Shown here one piece after another: positions 35,101 to 47,247 of a stretch of 64,000 bases of DNA; the stretch's first letter is position 1; every line of letters starts with the position of its first letter. Under the pieces are notes generated by a model. That model saw only the letters and a list, made by a program, of their open reading frames with translations. It was not told the DNA's origin and ran no database searches. Made by a program: the position numbers and the translations under genes. This DNA is from Neofusicoccum parvum (taxonomy: Eukaryota; Ascomycota; Dothideomycetes; Botryosphaeriales; Botryosphaeriaceae). The stretch spans positions 1,240,001 through 1,304,000 of the forward strand of contig CP087210.1 in the NCBI GenBank assembly GCA_020912385.1, read 5' to 3'.

Positions 35101-36094
35101 CTAGATCAAATCAATTCTTAGACAAAGGGCTCGCCGGACATCCGGAGTTGGGATAAGATCTTGCTGCATGCTTATTTCGTCACAGCCTAACTACGGTACA
35201 GTATCGAAGAGAACCAAGAAGCAATGTTACCAGCGTACAGCCGTCCATATATGCATGTCATCCTACTTTTCGAACCGTTCGCGCCGTGCTACCCAAAATC
35301 CTTTCATCGTAACGTAGTCTCACGACCACGCAGACAGTAGAAGAAGATTCGAGCGGCAGTGAGAAGATCAAAGCTCGAATAAGAGAAGTAGGACAGAACT
35401 CCGCCATGTGGCTTGCAGACGATCTAAAAGAAAGGATAAAATTCTTCTCCGGCAATGCAGAATGAAGTTAAAGAGAAGGATAGGGCCAATGGCCTTTGCA
35501 CCGGATGACCTGATATGTAGGTCGAGCGCAAGCCGAAGTAACATGAGCTGAAGAGGTACAACTAGAATAGAAGAACCTTGCTGTTTGCGATCAACGAGGG
35601 GAACATCATACAACGACTAGACGTCGCCACGCGCAAGAGAAAGACCAAGGAAAGAACAACTAAAGAACTTGGAAGCTCGGTCGACAAGAGCCCTTGAAAC
35701 TTCTGCGGAATAAAGAGATACCGTAGCACAAGAGCAACCCACGGCTGCGTTGACCAGCTAAACACGAAACGCTGCGATGAAGCAGATTCCCCCCTAATGG
35801 ACCACGGTACGCCTGTGTGCAAGCCGTTTTACGCACCGTTTTATGCCGTAACTCCAATGAACCGTGGATGAGTCGAATTTAACACCAAATATAAGAATCA
35901 TCGATGTGCGTCGTTTTTTTTGAAGCAATCATGCCCAGCTTCTTGCTTCCGCCGGCGCTTTGTTATGTCCAGCGACGACTTCAGGACCATACTCATTCAA
36001 GTCTAGGGTATTGAAAGCAGCCTAAAAAATCGTCACCATAATCAGCACCCAATCAGAAACAGGAGAACCAGTAAGACAACCGCAATGGGGCATC
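32140..36094. other. Gene-poor 4-kb region
   Basis: No credible coding sequence lies between the histone acetyltransferase stop and the velvet gene stop. The stretch is less GC-rich than its surroundings. It contains poly-T runs (16 T at about 33610) and pyrimidine-rich patches (32580-32730), plus inverted-repeat copy B. Frames of up to 150 codons on both strands lack motifs. It may hold long 3' UTRs, non-coding transcripts or an old decayed insertion, and I cannot tell which. Confidence 0.5.
33102..33190. repeat. Dispersed inverted-repeat element, copy B
   Basis: The left arm is GAGCAGTTGAAGCATTCGTC. The right arm, on the opposite strand, is GGGTAGTTGAAGTATTCATC. The centre reads CAGGTGTAGAAGTACTTC. 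It is the closest relative of copy A (22072), and both arms match copy C (63087). Confidence 0.65.
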
Positions 36095-38130
36095 TCACTG
36101 TCCCTCGGTCTTAAAATGGTGGTCGTCATGGTGCTTGAACTGCTCGTCGAAGCCAGTACTGTGGTTTGACGAGCTGTGGTGGCCATCATTACCTCCTAGT
36201 GAGGAGTGGATGGGGTTGATGTGGTATTGCGAGCGTGCGCGATCGCAGCGCTCCTCGTATCGGCTCGGTGGAAGAGGAGCCGCCCAACCGTGTACACTAC
36301 CGGATCTACTTCCACTGCTTTCGTAAGATGGCAAGACGCTGGGCTGAAGACTCGACGGAAAGTTGAAATCGCTGCGAGGCGGCTGAAAGCTCTGTTCTGG
36401 GGATTGGACCGGCATGCCCCGCATTCCGTCTGCTGTGTGAGTTGAGTAGTCAATCGGGTTGCTCGCTCCAGATTGACTATCCGTCTGGCGGTCATGGTAA
36501 GAGGAACCCAAGAATTGGTCACTCTGGAAGTTGTCGATACCTCCAAAAAGGTTGTCGGCTCGCGAAGTGACCGAGGGAAGACCAATTCCGCTAGTATGAG
36601 CGGACGAATACGTAGGTCTGTAGGGCATGGGGGCATTGAGAGGCGGCGGGGCCATGTTCGGGAGTTCCCCTGCAGCTGACGTATTATTCATCATGCCTCT
36701 TCCATAGCCGTAGCTGCCACCACTGAATGATCCAAGATTGTTCCAATTTCCCGTAAGAGGAGCCATGTTGTTGGGTGATTGCACAGAGAAATGTGCTTGA
36801 CGGGTTGGTAATTGTGTTGAAGGGGACGAATGGACATGGCTGGCGCTATATCTGGGCGAAGAGTCTTCGTCGACTCTCTGTCGTTTTGTGGACGTCGCCT
36901 GGTCGTAATTCTGGTGGTATGTGCCGGGGGTTTGTTGGTACACGAGAGCGGGTTGATTTGTCGGAGTGGGAGGTTGGTAGGCAGGCGGCTCATAGGATTG
37001 TTGGTTAGGCGGCGATCGTTTGCGGCTTCTTAAAAGTGTCAGCGATCATTGCTCATGTGGGTTTTTAGGAGTCTCACCCCATCACGTGCCTAGGCTCTTT
37101 GCGCAGTCTAAGTCGAACACCTTGGTCCGAAAATGCTCGGGAGAGATATGTCGATTCATCCATTCCGTGGAAATCTTTTTGAGAAACGACTGGACAGTAG
37201 AGTGAGCCACGTATAGTTTTGATAGGCCGCTTTTACTATTTACCTTTGAACTTGTCCGAGACAATGCTATCCACAAACTCGTACATGTTTCCAGGCCTGT
37301 TTAGTTAGTTAGAATGCATCATATCATCGCAAATCTAGTCGAAACGTACTTGTGGATGTCGAATAGGCTGAAGCGAAGTCGATGTTCGCCTTGCTGTTTG
37401 ATAGAAATGTCGCCAAATACAAAGAACGCGCCATCTAAACCTCAAAGCTGTCAGAACAGGGAATGGACCGGTGGATGATGTGGACTTCGGTTGACTGTAC
37501 TTCGAGACGCGGCTAGATCTGTGTTCTCAGTGTCCTCACCTTTGTTGTCGACGTCCTTTAAACGATGGAGTGACGAGCAAATGGTGCCCGACAACGCTTT
37601 TTCAGGATTCGCCTTGTCCTCCTCAGGGTGCCAAAGGTCTGCGATCATTATCAAGTACGGACTCTGCATAAAATGTCTAATCGCAGCTGTCAGAAGTCAT
37701 CGGCGTTCGGGAGACGCGAGTTCCTTACCCTTGAGGGTCGGCGTGTTGCTTAACTTTCAGCTGGATGATGGGAGGGGGATCGACAGGCTTTCGAGCTGCC
37801 GTGATTGCTGAGCGTCAGATGCGCATCCTGACCGTGACATGGTTCCGTGCAGAACTCACCCTTTTCTTTGCCGTCGACAGTCACGAGAGCCTCCCTGGGC
37901 TGCTGCCGGATGGACAACGAGACATCGTTGCTAAGTTGTACATTATCAGCTGGGAGTCGAGCGTCGTGAGATGGCGAACTCCGCGACGTGTCTCCTCCGT
38001 ACCTGCTCAAAGGCCGAACATCCGTTGGATGCGTCTGCTGCTGTTGATGCTGCTGCGGATATACCGGGCCTCCCACGTACATGGGCACGTAGTTCCCGTG
38101 AGGCGCGGCGTAATGCGTGGGAATCATCAT
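36095..38130 (-). CDS. Velvet-domain regulator, VosA-like
   Basis: Seven exons, 38130-37860, 37795-37729, 37676-37540, 37434-37350, 37296-37244, 37189-37078 and 37028-36095, give 552 residues, all in frame. The velvet domain (about 60-245) is distinctive: [57 protein letters not shown], then [20 protein letters not shown] and RKEPRHVMG. Velvet proteins bind DNA through an NF-kB-like fold and couple sporulation with secondary metabolism. A basic KRQRVDED likely serves as nuclear signal in the long Ser/Pro/Gln-rich C-terminus. The KEKARKPxDPPP signature and C-terminal extension favour VosA (spore viability, trehalose) over VeA or VelB. An acidic/His-rich end ([13 protein letters not shown]) closes the protein. 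The ATG at 38130 is the first in frame. An upstream leader exon cannot be excluded. Confidence 0.86.
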
Positions 38131-41100
38131 GGAGTCTGGCGAGGGAGGTTTCCGCAGCTCGTTGCCGGGAGAGAACCTGGAGAACGAAGTTTGGCCGAAG
38201 GGGTGCGGGAAGTGCTGGATGGCTGGTGGCACCGTTTTATAAAGTACCGCGGTAGTGCAGGCCACGAAGCAGAGCAGAGGCAGAGCGCTGATCGGCGGGA
38301 GCACCTGTTGATGTAGTCCCAACTAAAACAGCGCAGCAGGCAGCGGCCGTTGAAAGTCTAATCGGGCAAGTGGGGCAGTGGAAGAGATGGCCGAAGTGCG
38401 GTTGGTATCCACAGCAGGGCGGCGCAGCAGGGCCCTGGAAGAATCTTCAGGCCAGCGGAATCGAACAGCGTGGGGCACAGAGGGCGGTTGGCCGGGCGCG
38501 GCGGGCGCTTGGGAGAGCTGTGGGGGAGCGCAGGTGGGGCGAAATTCGGAGGGGCGGTGCGAAGAGGTAATGTGGCCAGGCTTGGTCTCAGCATCGAGTC
38601 CGGGGAGGAAAGAAGCATCCGGCGGGCAGGTAACGAGCGGTTGCGGCTCCACGAGCGCTGGGGGTGAGCGTGATCTGGGCAAGAGTTGAGGAGGAGTGAC
38701 GATTGCTCGACCCACCGCAGGCAGAGAGATATGGAGTCAGGCCTGCTAGCGCGTCTGGTCGCGGCTTCCCTGCGCGGCGGGGCAGTCACCGTCGGGCTGC
38801 CGGATCTAGCCGTGCAGAAGCTGGAGGGCGAGCTTCTCTCGAGGCTCGCGCGGGCCTGGGAACCCCGCGCTGGGCTCGCCGGAACCGTGGATAAGCTTGG
38901 GCCTGGGAGGGAGGATGACGACGGATGCGGGCAGGCTACCAAGGCTCAGCGCCCACGTGCGGTGGCGGCGGCGGCGTCTGCGCCTGGGGGCTGCGGCGGC
39001 GGTGCTGGAGGCGGCCGACCGGGCTCGTCGTGGCGGGCGGCGCCCGGCGGGCAGAGGGCCGTTGAGGTGGAGGAATTGGGGTGATGTCTCGCGGCGGCGC
39101 AGGCAGGTCGGGATTGGGCTTCAGATTACACCTGCAGCAGGGCGGGCGATCACTGGCTCATGTCGCCCGTTCTCGTCGGCGCCACGGGCAGCTCAAGGTT
39201 TTGCTGATCTCCGGCTAAGATATCTTCGCTACCAGACTTGCTGCGGCGGGCAATCGGCCAGCGCCCGCGAGACGAATGGCGGAACGCGGAAGGCAGCCGA
39301 TGTTGATGCTAGCCAAGGGCCGGCCGGCAGCGAGGCCCCCGTCCGCAGGCGCCCTCAGCACAACCTCAACGGCCGCTCGCCGCGCGCGCGCTGGGCTGGA
39401 GTGCGGGCTGGGGCGGGGCTCACGCTGGGAGAATGCAATGTGACGGCGAAGTAAGGGACCTCTTGGGCCTGGCGCATCCCTTCGCGGGCATGGGACTGCG
39501 CTTCCCGCGCGCGCTGCTAGCGCCGGTGGCCGACGAGAGGTGACGCCGGATTGGGGTGCTGGTGGACGCGGCGGCGGCGGGGCGGCGGCGGGGCGGCGGC
39601 GGGCGAGGTGGTGAGGGCCTGTCGAGGGAGCGAGAGCTTGTGCGCGCGCCTCTTGGCTTGTGACAGCGTCCGGGGACGTCGACTGAGATATAGCTAGCGG
39701 CCGCCCGCGCGCTGCTGCTCGGACGTCGTCGCCGCTGAGGCTTGGGAGCTTAGGGGACAGGCGTCTGTAACATTCCACCTGAGACTGCGGAGCGGATCAG
39801 CATGGCCGCGCACCAGGCATATGCGCGCTGATGCGGCGTGTCTGGCGCTGCACAGCGCGCTGCACATCTCGCGCGCTAGGGCAGCAGCGAAAGAAGGTTC
39901 AACGGCAGACTCTTGCACCGGGTTGCCATGGGCAGGGGGGCACGGGGGCCGGCAACGCTCTCGCATCCACGGCCCTGTCTGATCGCAGGCCAAGCGCAGG
40001 GGGCGCGGCCGCCGCGGAGGAGGGCGTGGATGACCCGGTTCGCTGCGCAGAATTGGCGCTAGCCGCCAATCTATCTCCGCCATTCGCTGCCGGCGGAGCG
40101 CTCCAGCGCGCGCGCGCAGGCATCGCGAAGCAGGAACACGACGAGAGCTCCCAGATGGCACCGCGCCCTCCAGCGCGCCCTCCGGCTGCCCCGTGCGCGC
40201 CGGCTCAGCTCGCCCGCCGCGCCTCCAGCCCGCCTGTTGCGTGCGCACCGCAGCCAGCGGCCTTCACATGCGCGCCGCCTTGCGTCGCGCCAGCCCGCCC
40301 GGATCTGAGCTATCGCACGCCGGCCGCCGCGATCGCTGCACCGAAAGCTGATAGAATTCTGCAAGCGCTTTCAGAGGCCTGCGTCGACCAGGGTCGCGGC
40401 CTGGTCGCACTGCAGCCGCCGTGAAGCCCGGGCGATCAGGCAGATCGGCCTGCTGCTTGTGTGCCAGCGCCCGGCCAGTGCTTCTCGCGCCGCGTCTCGT
40501 CGAGCTGCCGTTTGCGCGGCCCGCACGGCAGGCATTGGCGAGGCGCGACAAAAGCAATGCGCGCGCGAACGTGGCCGCCCGAAGGAGAGCCAGCTGCAGC
40601 GCGGCGGGCCCTTTCTTTTTCGGCGGACCTGCGCAAGAAGCAGCCTCAGATCGATCAGCCTCCCTGCAGCTGCCTCCCAGCGTGCCCGGTGTCGACGGCG
40701 GGCCCCGGCAGCCATCAACCTCGTTCACGCCGCGCACTCTGCTTGAGGCATGGCCCGCGGGCAGCGAAGCACGCCGCCCGGGCCCCCGCCCAGCGCTGTG
40801 CGACCCAAGCCGGCCTCCAAGTGACATCAGCCTCTCGTCTCGTCGCCCGATGGGGAACAGCCCGCGGCCGTCCCTGCTGAAAACCCGGCTGCGTCCTGCA
40901 GCCGCATCCTGTCTCATCCTCGCAATCAATCTCACCGCATCCTCCTCTGCAAGAAGCAATGGATTCTTCCGATGTTTCTCCCACACCGCGAGGGCGAGCC
41001 CTCCGCAGCCGCGCGCCAGGTGGCCCAGCGCCGCCCGCCAGCCGCGAGATCCTCGCCGACAAGACCGGCCATCCAGGTCCCTGGATACCTTTGTCATATC

Positions 41101-42095
41101 GAGCCCTGCATGCGCAGAGCCAGCCTGGAGATACGCTTCTTTAGCTCAGCAGCATTACTCGCGCCCTCGCAGCGCTTCCCATTGGCCTGGGCCCCTCTGC
41201 GGGCACGCTGCGGGATCACGGTGCAGAGTCGAGACGACGTCAAGATCACGCAGCTGGCATGCTCCTCAGGGTGAAGGAGGATCCGCGTCCAGCGCGAGCT
41301 AGCAAGCACCGTCGTGCTCGCCGCGACTAAGGCGTCCCAGACTCGACGAATCGGAGCCCTCCGCCGGCCGCAATTACTTGCAGGAGCTGTTTCCCAGCCA
41401 TGAGCCTGCAAGCCACACCGTTTACCCCGGCCTAGCACTAGCAAGCTGCGTCGCAGTCGCTGTGGCTCATCCGTAGGCTCTAGCTCCAGAGTCGGCCGGC
41501 CACGACCGTTCCGGCGACGTTGTCGAGCGCCAAACACCTGTTCGCCCGCCGCCAGCCCGCGCGGCCATGCGGACGGCCAACACCGCCGGCACCCAGCGTC
41601 GGCGACGTGCTGACCAAACCTTGCTCCGCGTCTCCGGCGCCCTCCCGCCCGAGCTCACATCTTCCGCTCGCGCCCTTGTCGTCGGAGGGTCCGGCACGCG
41701 TGAGGCGCCGAGGCTCGGGATCCCGAATTTTGAGTGCCAATAAACTCTCGAATAAACTTACCCGACATCTTCACGGCTGACACATCTTCAACTTCGCCCT
41801 ACCACCGCGCAAAGCCATACAGGGCACCGATGCAGGCCGGTAATGTCGGCCCGTTTTCTTGCGACTCCATGTGACCGTTCCGAGGTCCTCCATGTCTCGA
41901 ACTTTGCTGAAAGGACCCTTTTCCGATTCTGGAAGTCTTGGCTTTACTTTACGTTGTCTAAGTACACCGAAACCGAGCGGCCCGTGCCCGTAGATTGATT
42001 TCGTCGCCCGCTCTAATCGTGAGGACTGACTTAACAGCCTCGAACACGGTCCAGCTGTGTTATAAAAGTAGACATGGCTCTTGCCCGTCTGCAGC
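38131..42095. other. 4-kb GC-rich region upstream of the velvet gene
   Basis: Nothing between the velvet start (38130) and the P450 stop (42096) looks like a gene. From about 38350 to 41700 the DNA is very GC-rich. Open frames therefore overlap on all six frames (up to 293 codons) with Arg/Ala/Pro-dominated sequence and no motifs. The stretch could be a long promoter plus 5' leader of the velvet gene. The purine/pyrimidine skew switches near 39800: the plus strand is G-rich to the left and C-rich to the right. Confidence 0.5.
39568..39604 (+). repeat. Tandem GGCGGCGGCGG units (G-quadruplex candidate)
   Basis: Three nearly perfect 11-bp units of GGCGGCGGCGG lie head to tail within the GC-rich upstream region of the velvet gene. 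Dense G-runs on one strand could form quadruplex structures in DNA or in a leader RNA. Whether the region is transcribed is unknown. Confidence 0.6.
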
Positions 42096-44213
42096 TCAGC
42101 ATGCACGCCTGAAAGTTACTATTAGCGGTTCGTCGGATACGGGCGGCGCTGTGTACGTATCCGACTGCTCGATGCCGACGTCGCTGACTATGCTGGTTTC
42201 GTAGCTTGAATAGATTGCGGCGATGATGAACTTCATCTCTGCGTCATTCCACGTAAGTTCTCAGCCCAAAGTTGCCAAGGAAGTGTGCATTTCAAATCAA
42301 GGAGTGCCAAGGGTAGGTGGCAGGTCAACTCACGATAGATGGCCAGATGACTGCCGATGCACATCCTTCCGCCGCTTCCAAACGCCCAGAACCATCTCAT
42401 CATCTCCCTGTACCTTTCGCCACCGTTCTCGCTCTCCGCAGTAAGCAAGCCGCCCTTCCCGTCCAACCATCTCTCGGGCTTCCATTGCTCGGCATCCGAG
42501 AAGACCTCTTCATTGCGGTGCAGCGTCCATGCTTGACTTGCCACGCGTACGTTGGCCGGCAAGTCGGTGTACTCATGGCCCGGAGGGCCTAATGAAGCCC
42601 CAGCCGGGGTAACTCGTGGCTGACTACCCGGAATAGCCGCATGCAGCCGCAGTGTTTCCATCATTATAGCTTGGAGTAAAGGTAACGAGTCGAGCTCTTT
42701 CGCACTGGGTATCTCTGGCGTCGAGGCAGACGTGAGGGGCGTAGACAGGCCGAGTAGCTCAGCGCGAAGAGCCGACTGAAGAGCAGGACGCAGAGAAAGC
42801 TCGTGCGTCAGGAAGGTCAGCGTAATGCCCGAGGTGTCGAAACCAGCAGCGAGGTGGTCGAGCACTTCGGAAGCAATTTGCGTACGTTGCTCAGACACAT
42901 CACAAGGAGCAGAAACGCCAGGCTTCTTTGACGAGCCCTTTTCCAAAGCAGCGCTGAGTTGTCCATACACGGCGGGATGGTCCTCGGGCTTCATCGAAGC
43001 CAGGCCCTTCTCCGCGCCGCCTTGGCTCAAGACTGCCGCAGCTCTCTCGCACATGTCCCAAGTCATCTTCTCGATGTCTCGATTTGCCTGGTCCACGAAC
43101 TCCGGCACCAGCCGCAGGCCCAGCCACCGCTTCAACCAGTTCGTGAGGCCTGGCAGTTCCTGCGGCCAGAAGGAGTAGCCGTGGCGGCACTTGTACCAGT
43201 GAAGGAAGCGGCTCCTCGCTGCGGCATCTTGCGTGAAATTAGTGCCGGACGCCAAGCCGAAGATGTGCGACGTCACGAAGTCCATGGTAAGGCCGCTGAT
43301 GAGAGGATAGATGCTCGTCGGCGGCGAGGGCTTGCTAGCGTTCGGATCAGAGGCGCCATCAGCGGCGGTCAGGGAAGAGAGAAGCGGCAGAAGTCGGTCG
43401 TGTAGAATTACGGCGGTAGCGGCACGCAAAGATTGGGAGGACTGGATAGTGGATTTCGAGTAGATGTTGCTGATCATGCGCTTCCGTACTGAGTGCGGCT
43501 TCGAGCCTGTGGTGGCGAACATCGGAGGGACTCTGTGCGCGCAGGGGTCAGGATTTAGGGTTTGGTAGTGGCTGAGCAAATAAAGTGAAATAGAATATAG
43601 GCAAGGTGGCTGGTGCGCGCGAATAGAAGCCAATTGCGTGCAACCACCAACGGCCGTAATATATTCGAAAGGGACACCGAGCTCGAGCGCAATAAAGATA
43701 GCAATCAAAATAGAATAATTTCGAGCGAATCGGAAGCAGACGAAGACACAGAAGGCCTGGGGAAAGCCAATCGGAGAATTTGGGAAAGGAATTATCGGCT
43801 CATTTCTGGCGGGGGGCAGAAAAAAAAAACACGCCAAAGATCAAAATATGCACGCACGGCATCGGAGAAGACGACGAAGATGGAAATGGTGCTCACCCAT
43901 AGTTCGCGAAGAACTCGTACCACCCGTCCTTCTCCCACCCGCCCGCGTACACCTTGCTCAACCCGCCCTGCACGCTGGCAACCGACAGCTCGTTGGGCCC
44001 CAGCCGCACGACGGGGCCCAGCGCCGTGTGCGCGGCGCGCACGCTGCGGTTCTCGCGGCCGAAACGGCGGGCCGCGTGGATCCAGAGCGGCGCGATGTGG
44101 CAGGACCAGTGCGGCGCCGGGATGCGGCGGAGGGGGGAGATGAAAGCAGGGTGGAGGACGTGGCGGTACAGGAGGGTGGAGAGGATTGCGAGGGCGAGAA
44201 TGAGCGCGAGCAT
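42096..44213 (-). CDS. Cytochrome P450 monooxygenase
   Basis: Exons 44213-43897, 43532-42334 and 42238-42096 give 552 residues. A short N-terminal anchor (MLALILALAILSTLLYRHVL) is followed by RRIPAPHW. The I-helix reads AGFDTSG, the K-helix ETLRLHAA, then FKPERW-like WKPERWLDG and the heme loop FGSGGRMCIG. The last small exon adds MKFIIAAIYSSYET, the conserved helix after the heme Cys, and ends VTFRRAC. The sequence type (NELSVASVQGG, then GSKPHSVRKRM and SNIYSKST) is close to fungal P450s annotated as benzoate-4-hydroxylase-like or secondary-metabolite oxidases. The substrate is unknown. The first intron is 364 bp, long for this window, with in-frame coding-like stretches, but the exon joint YGVPPMFATT is what the family requires. 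The sequence differs clearly from the P450 at 10673. Confidence 0.92.
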
Positions 44214-44832
44214 GATAGCCGGGTGGTGGTGAGGAACGCGGGGAGAGGTGCGGAGGGGAGGAGTGTGGAGGATACCGTGACGTTGGGTTATTTGGCGGTG
44301 ACTCGACGAAATGTGCTGTCATTGAGAGGCGTTCTTCTTATCCATTTACGTATGGCGGGGGTGTCGATAGCGAGAGCTGCGATACGTCGGGGCTCGGCTT
44401 GGGGGTTCGAGGGCCGACCGCCGTGGCCGAGTGGGGCTTGGCGTTTAGTCGGATGCGGCAGGTCGATCCGAGCATGGATGCGAGCGAGCACTGAGCGAGC
44501 GCGCGGTTTGGGCATTTTGGCAATCACGATGAACGAGCTTTGCGCCTATGGTGGTTGCCACGAGTGGAGCTTGCACTAATGGACTGATGTGTGTTCACGG
44601 AGTCAGATCGGTCGGGATTCGAGGACCGAGTGTCGACTTGCATCTGATTGGTTGCGATTTACCTAATTCAATATACGCTTTGCTCTTCTGGTCTGCGAGA
44701 CAATTGTATTGGAAAACTACTTGTTTTGGCAATGATAGAGCGAGGGCATGGGCATCGAAGTTCGTGATGTTCGTGATCGCGTGCGCAGTGTGCCCCGAGG
44801 GCACCAAAAGACTGCGGTGCTCACGATAGCCG
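44214..44832. other. Intergenic region, no gene seen
   Basis: About 620 bp between the P450 start and the GH43 stop, both minus strand. It should contain the P450 promoter and GH43 3' UTR. No motif stands out. Confidence 0.5.
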
Positions 44833-46646
44833 TTAATCAATAAATTGGCCTTGGCCCTGATACCTCCACCGGCTCACGTATGCCTCCGTCGTGCCATTTC
44901 CGCCGTTGCTAGTAGCGTATACGCCCACTAGCGCCCCTATAACAGCCGTGTTAGCCTTTGTCTCCACACATTATTCGGTACGATGCTTAACCCTCTAAGC
45001 GAGCACTCACCTGTGAAACCCCAACTAACCACACTCCCGGCCCCATACCCAATGGTCATCATTTGCGACTGATGTGCAGTCGGCCCGGCAGAAAAGGCGT
45101 AGTGCGTCAAGTTTGCCGCCTTGATCTCCAGCCTGAGGGCCTGATCCTGCCAGGAATCAGGCACAGGAACCACGGCCGGATCCGGCACGGTAACGTAGCT
45201 TGTCGCGCGGAAGCGGAAGTGTGGTCTCAGCGTTGGTGATGGTGCAGCCGAGTCATTGTTCGCGGGTAGAAGCACAATGCCAAGGTCGATGTGATGGTTT
45301 TGAGTGAGGAATACGGTTACCCCCGCTTCTTCCTCCTCTTGCTGTGGCAAGAATGCGACGTCTACGCTGAACGTGAATAGTGTATCTACTTGGCGTCGCG
45401 CCAGCAAAGTCTGATCCTCCGTGGCGTTCTGCCCGTCATAGGCGGTCAAGTTCAACTTCGAAGGCTTCAGCCTGAGGCTGTACTCGTGGCCGGGTGGTGA
45501 GATGGCGTATGCGTCAGCACGTGGAAACCGCCAATGCAGGAAGTGTGGAGGAAGGACCGATCCGGGCGCGAAGTCGATAGCATCCGGAGACGAGATGAAA
45601 GGACCAGACTCCGCAATGGAAACTTCCGCTGGCGGGAGCGGCCAGCCTTCCATCCGGCCTCTCACTGGAGAGAGGACAGGCCACTCTCCTTCATTCCAGG
45701 TCACGGGATAGAGCACAGTTTCGCGCCCCATTGGATACGTCACAAAGTCCGGGCCCGAGCGCGTAGCAAGTGCGACGCCCCACCAGTTCCCCGAAGCATC
45801 CTGGAACAGGTCAGCGTGGCCAACCGTCTGAAAGTACTCGGTGGTATTCGCGTTGGATAGGATAGGGTTTCCTTGGTATGCTTCGTACGGGCCGTTTGCG
45901 GAGGCGGATCGGGCGATTGTTTCCATGTGGTAGATGCCGGTCCCGCCCTCGGCAATCATTAGATAGTAAAGCCCGTCTTTTTTGTACAGGTGCGGCCCTT
46001 CGGGTGCTGGCCCTCCGGTCCCATTCCAGATATTGACAGGCTCTCCCGTCTCCCCTGTCTCAAGATTAATGCTCATCTGCTCGATTCCGGGGCGGACTTT
46101 GAACGCATGTGAAGCCGTTATGTAGACGCTGCCGTCGTCATCCCAGAAGGGACTGGTATCGTAACCTTCAAAGGCGAAATGAACGGCATCAGACCACGCC
46201 GCGTCATCGTACGGATCCTTGGAAGAGAAGATGACGTTGTCCCAGCGCTGTGGATCGAACGCGTCTCGATCGTCGTGGACCAGAGTGGTCACGACATAGA
46301 AGGTGCCATCGTGATATCTGAGAGCCGGGGCCCAGATGCCGCTAGTCTGCTTGCTGGTCGCGGCAAGCTCAGGGAGCTGCTCCGGGCGGCTCAAGGCATT
46401 GCCCACCAACTTCCAGTTCTGGAGGTCGGTGCTGGCATGGATGGGAATCCCAGGGAAGGCCAGAAAGCTCGAAGAGGCACAGAAAAAGGTATGGTTCCAA
46501 TCCTTCACCAGGATGCAGCTGGGATCGGGGTGGAAGCCTGGCAGAACGGGATTGGTGTACGTCGAATTCTGCGCAGATGAGCATCGCGCAAGCAGCGCCA
46601 CAGAGGCGGACAGGAAAAAAGGGGCCAGCAGGCAGCGGGGATGCAT
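44833..46646 (-). CDS. Secreted GH43 family glycosidase (beta-xylosidase/arabinofuranosidase type)
   Basis: Exons 46646-45011 and 44936-44833 give 579 residues. A signal peptide (1-25, ending RCSSAQ) indicates secretion. The five-bladed propeller of GH43 is marked by three acidic residues: Asp in NPVLPGFHPDPS (base), Asp in GYDTSPFWDDDG (pKa modulator) and Glu in APEGPHLYKKDG (acid). A C-terminal beta-sandwich (about 345-579) is typical of the xylosidase subfamilies. The short last exon restores GALVGVYATSNG and ends RWRYQGQGQFID, as expected for that domain. Substrates are probably xylo-oligosaccharides or arabinosyl side chains of plant hemicellulose. Exact activity cannot be read. Several N-glycosylation sequons (NST, NHT, NGT) are present. 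Confidence 0.92.
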
Positions 46647-47247
46647 TGCAAGGAAGATGCCTCTTGGAGGTGGAAACGCAAGCGACTAAGTGTCGGAGAG
46701 ATATTGCATGCTTTTGAGGGCCCCGATCGTAACGGTGGCAGCAGCCTCTTTGCCGCGGTGATCGTCATGCGTACCGAAGCGCCTCTCCCACCGGGTAAAT
46801 TGGCCGCGCGCTGCGGAGATCAGGACAGCGTCGGGACGCTTCCCCGTCAGCCACACGAAGCATATCTCGACGTCTTATGTTGCATTCGATATGGAGCAGG
46901 GTGCTCCCGCTCGCTTCAAGGGCGTCAGGCCCCAACAACACCGCTCCAGGCTGACTCGCAATAGCGAGAGACGCTGCAGCGAAGGGCGGGCGAGGCGCGG
47001 CCGCCTGAGCCTGCGGTGGTGCGGCGCAGAGGCTCGGGTAAAGTGAGTTCAGGCTCAAGGGAAAGGCGGCGGGCAGCAGGCGAGGCGCGAGGCGAGGCGA
47101 GCTGGGCAGGGCGGAGACGCGAGGGGAGGGAGCCAGAGCGGCTGGCGGCTGAGCGGCGGAAGCGGGAGAACACGAGGCCGCAGGGATGGGTCTTGGCCGG
47201 CCGCATGAGTCACGCCGCCCTATCGATAACGAATTCGCGGGCCTGCA
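46647..47247. promoter_or_regulatory. Divergent promoter region, GH43 / F-box-WD gene
   Basis: About 600 bp between divergent starts. The right half (47040-47180) is G- and A-rich (GGCGAGGCGCGAGGCGAGG). I did not find a GGCTAA motif here, although the GH43 gene would be a plausible XlnR target. Confidence 0.4.

Noticed and set aside
38358..41780. Many overlapping frames of 100-290 codons on both strands
   Set aside because: Very GC-rich DNA has few stop codons. The frames overlap each other, are Arg/Ala/Pro-rich and have no conserved motif or sensible splice partners.
42096..46646. P450 plus GH43 plus velvet neighbourhood as a secondary metabolite cluster
   Set aside because: No backbone enzyme (PKS, NRPS, terpene synthase) is present, and a velvet gene nearby does not make a cluster.
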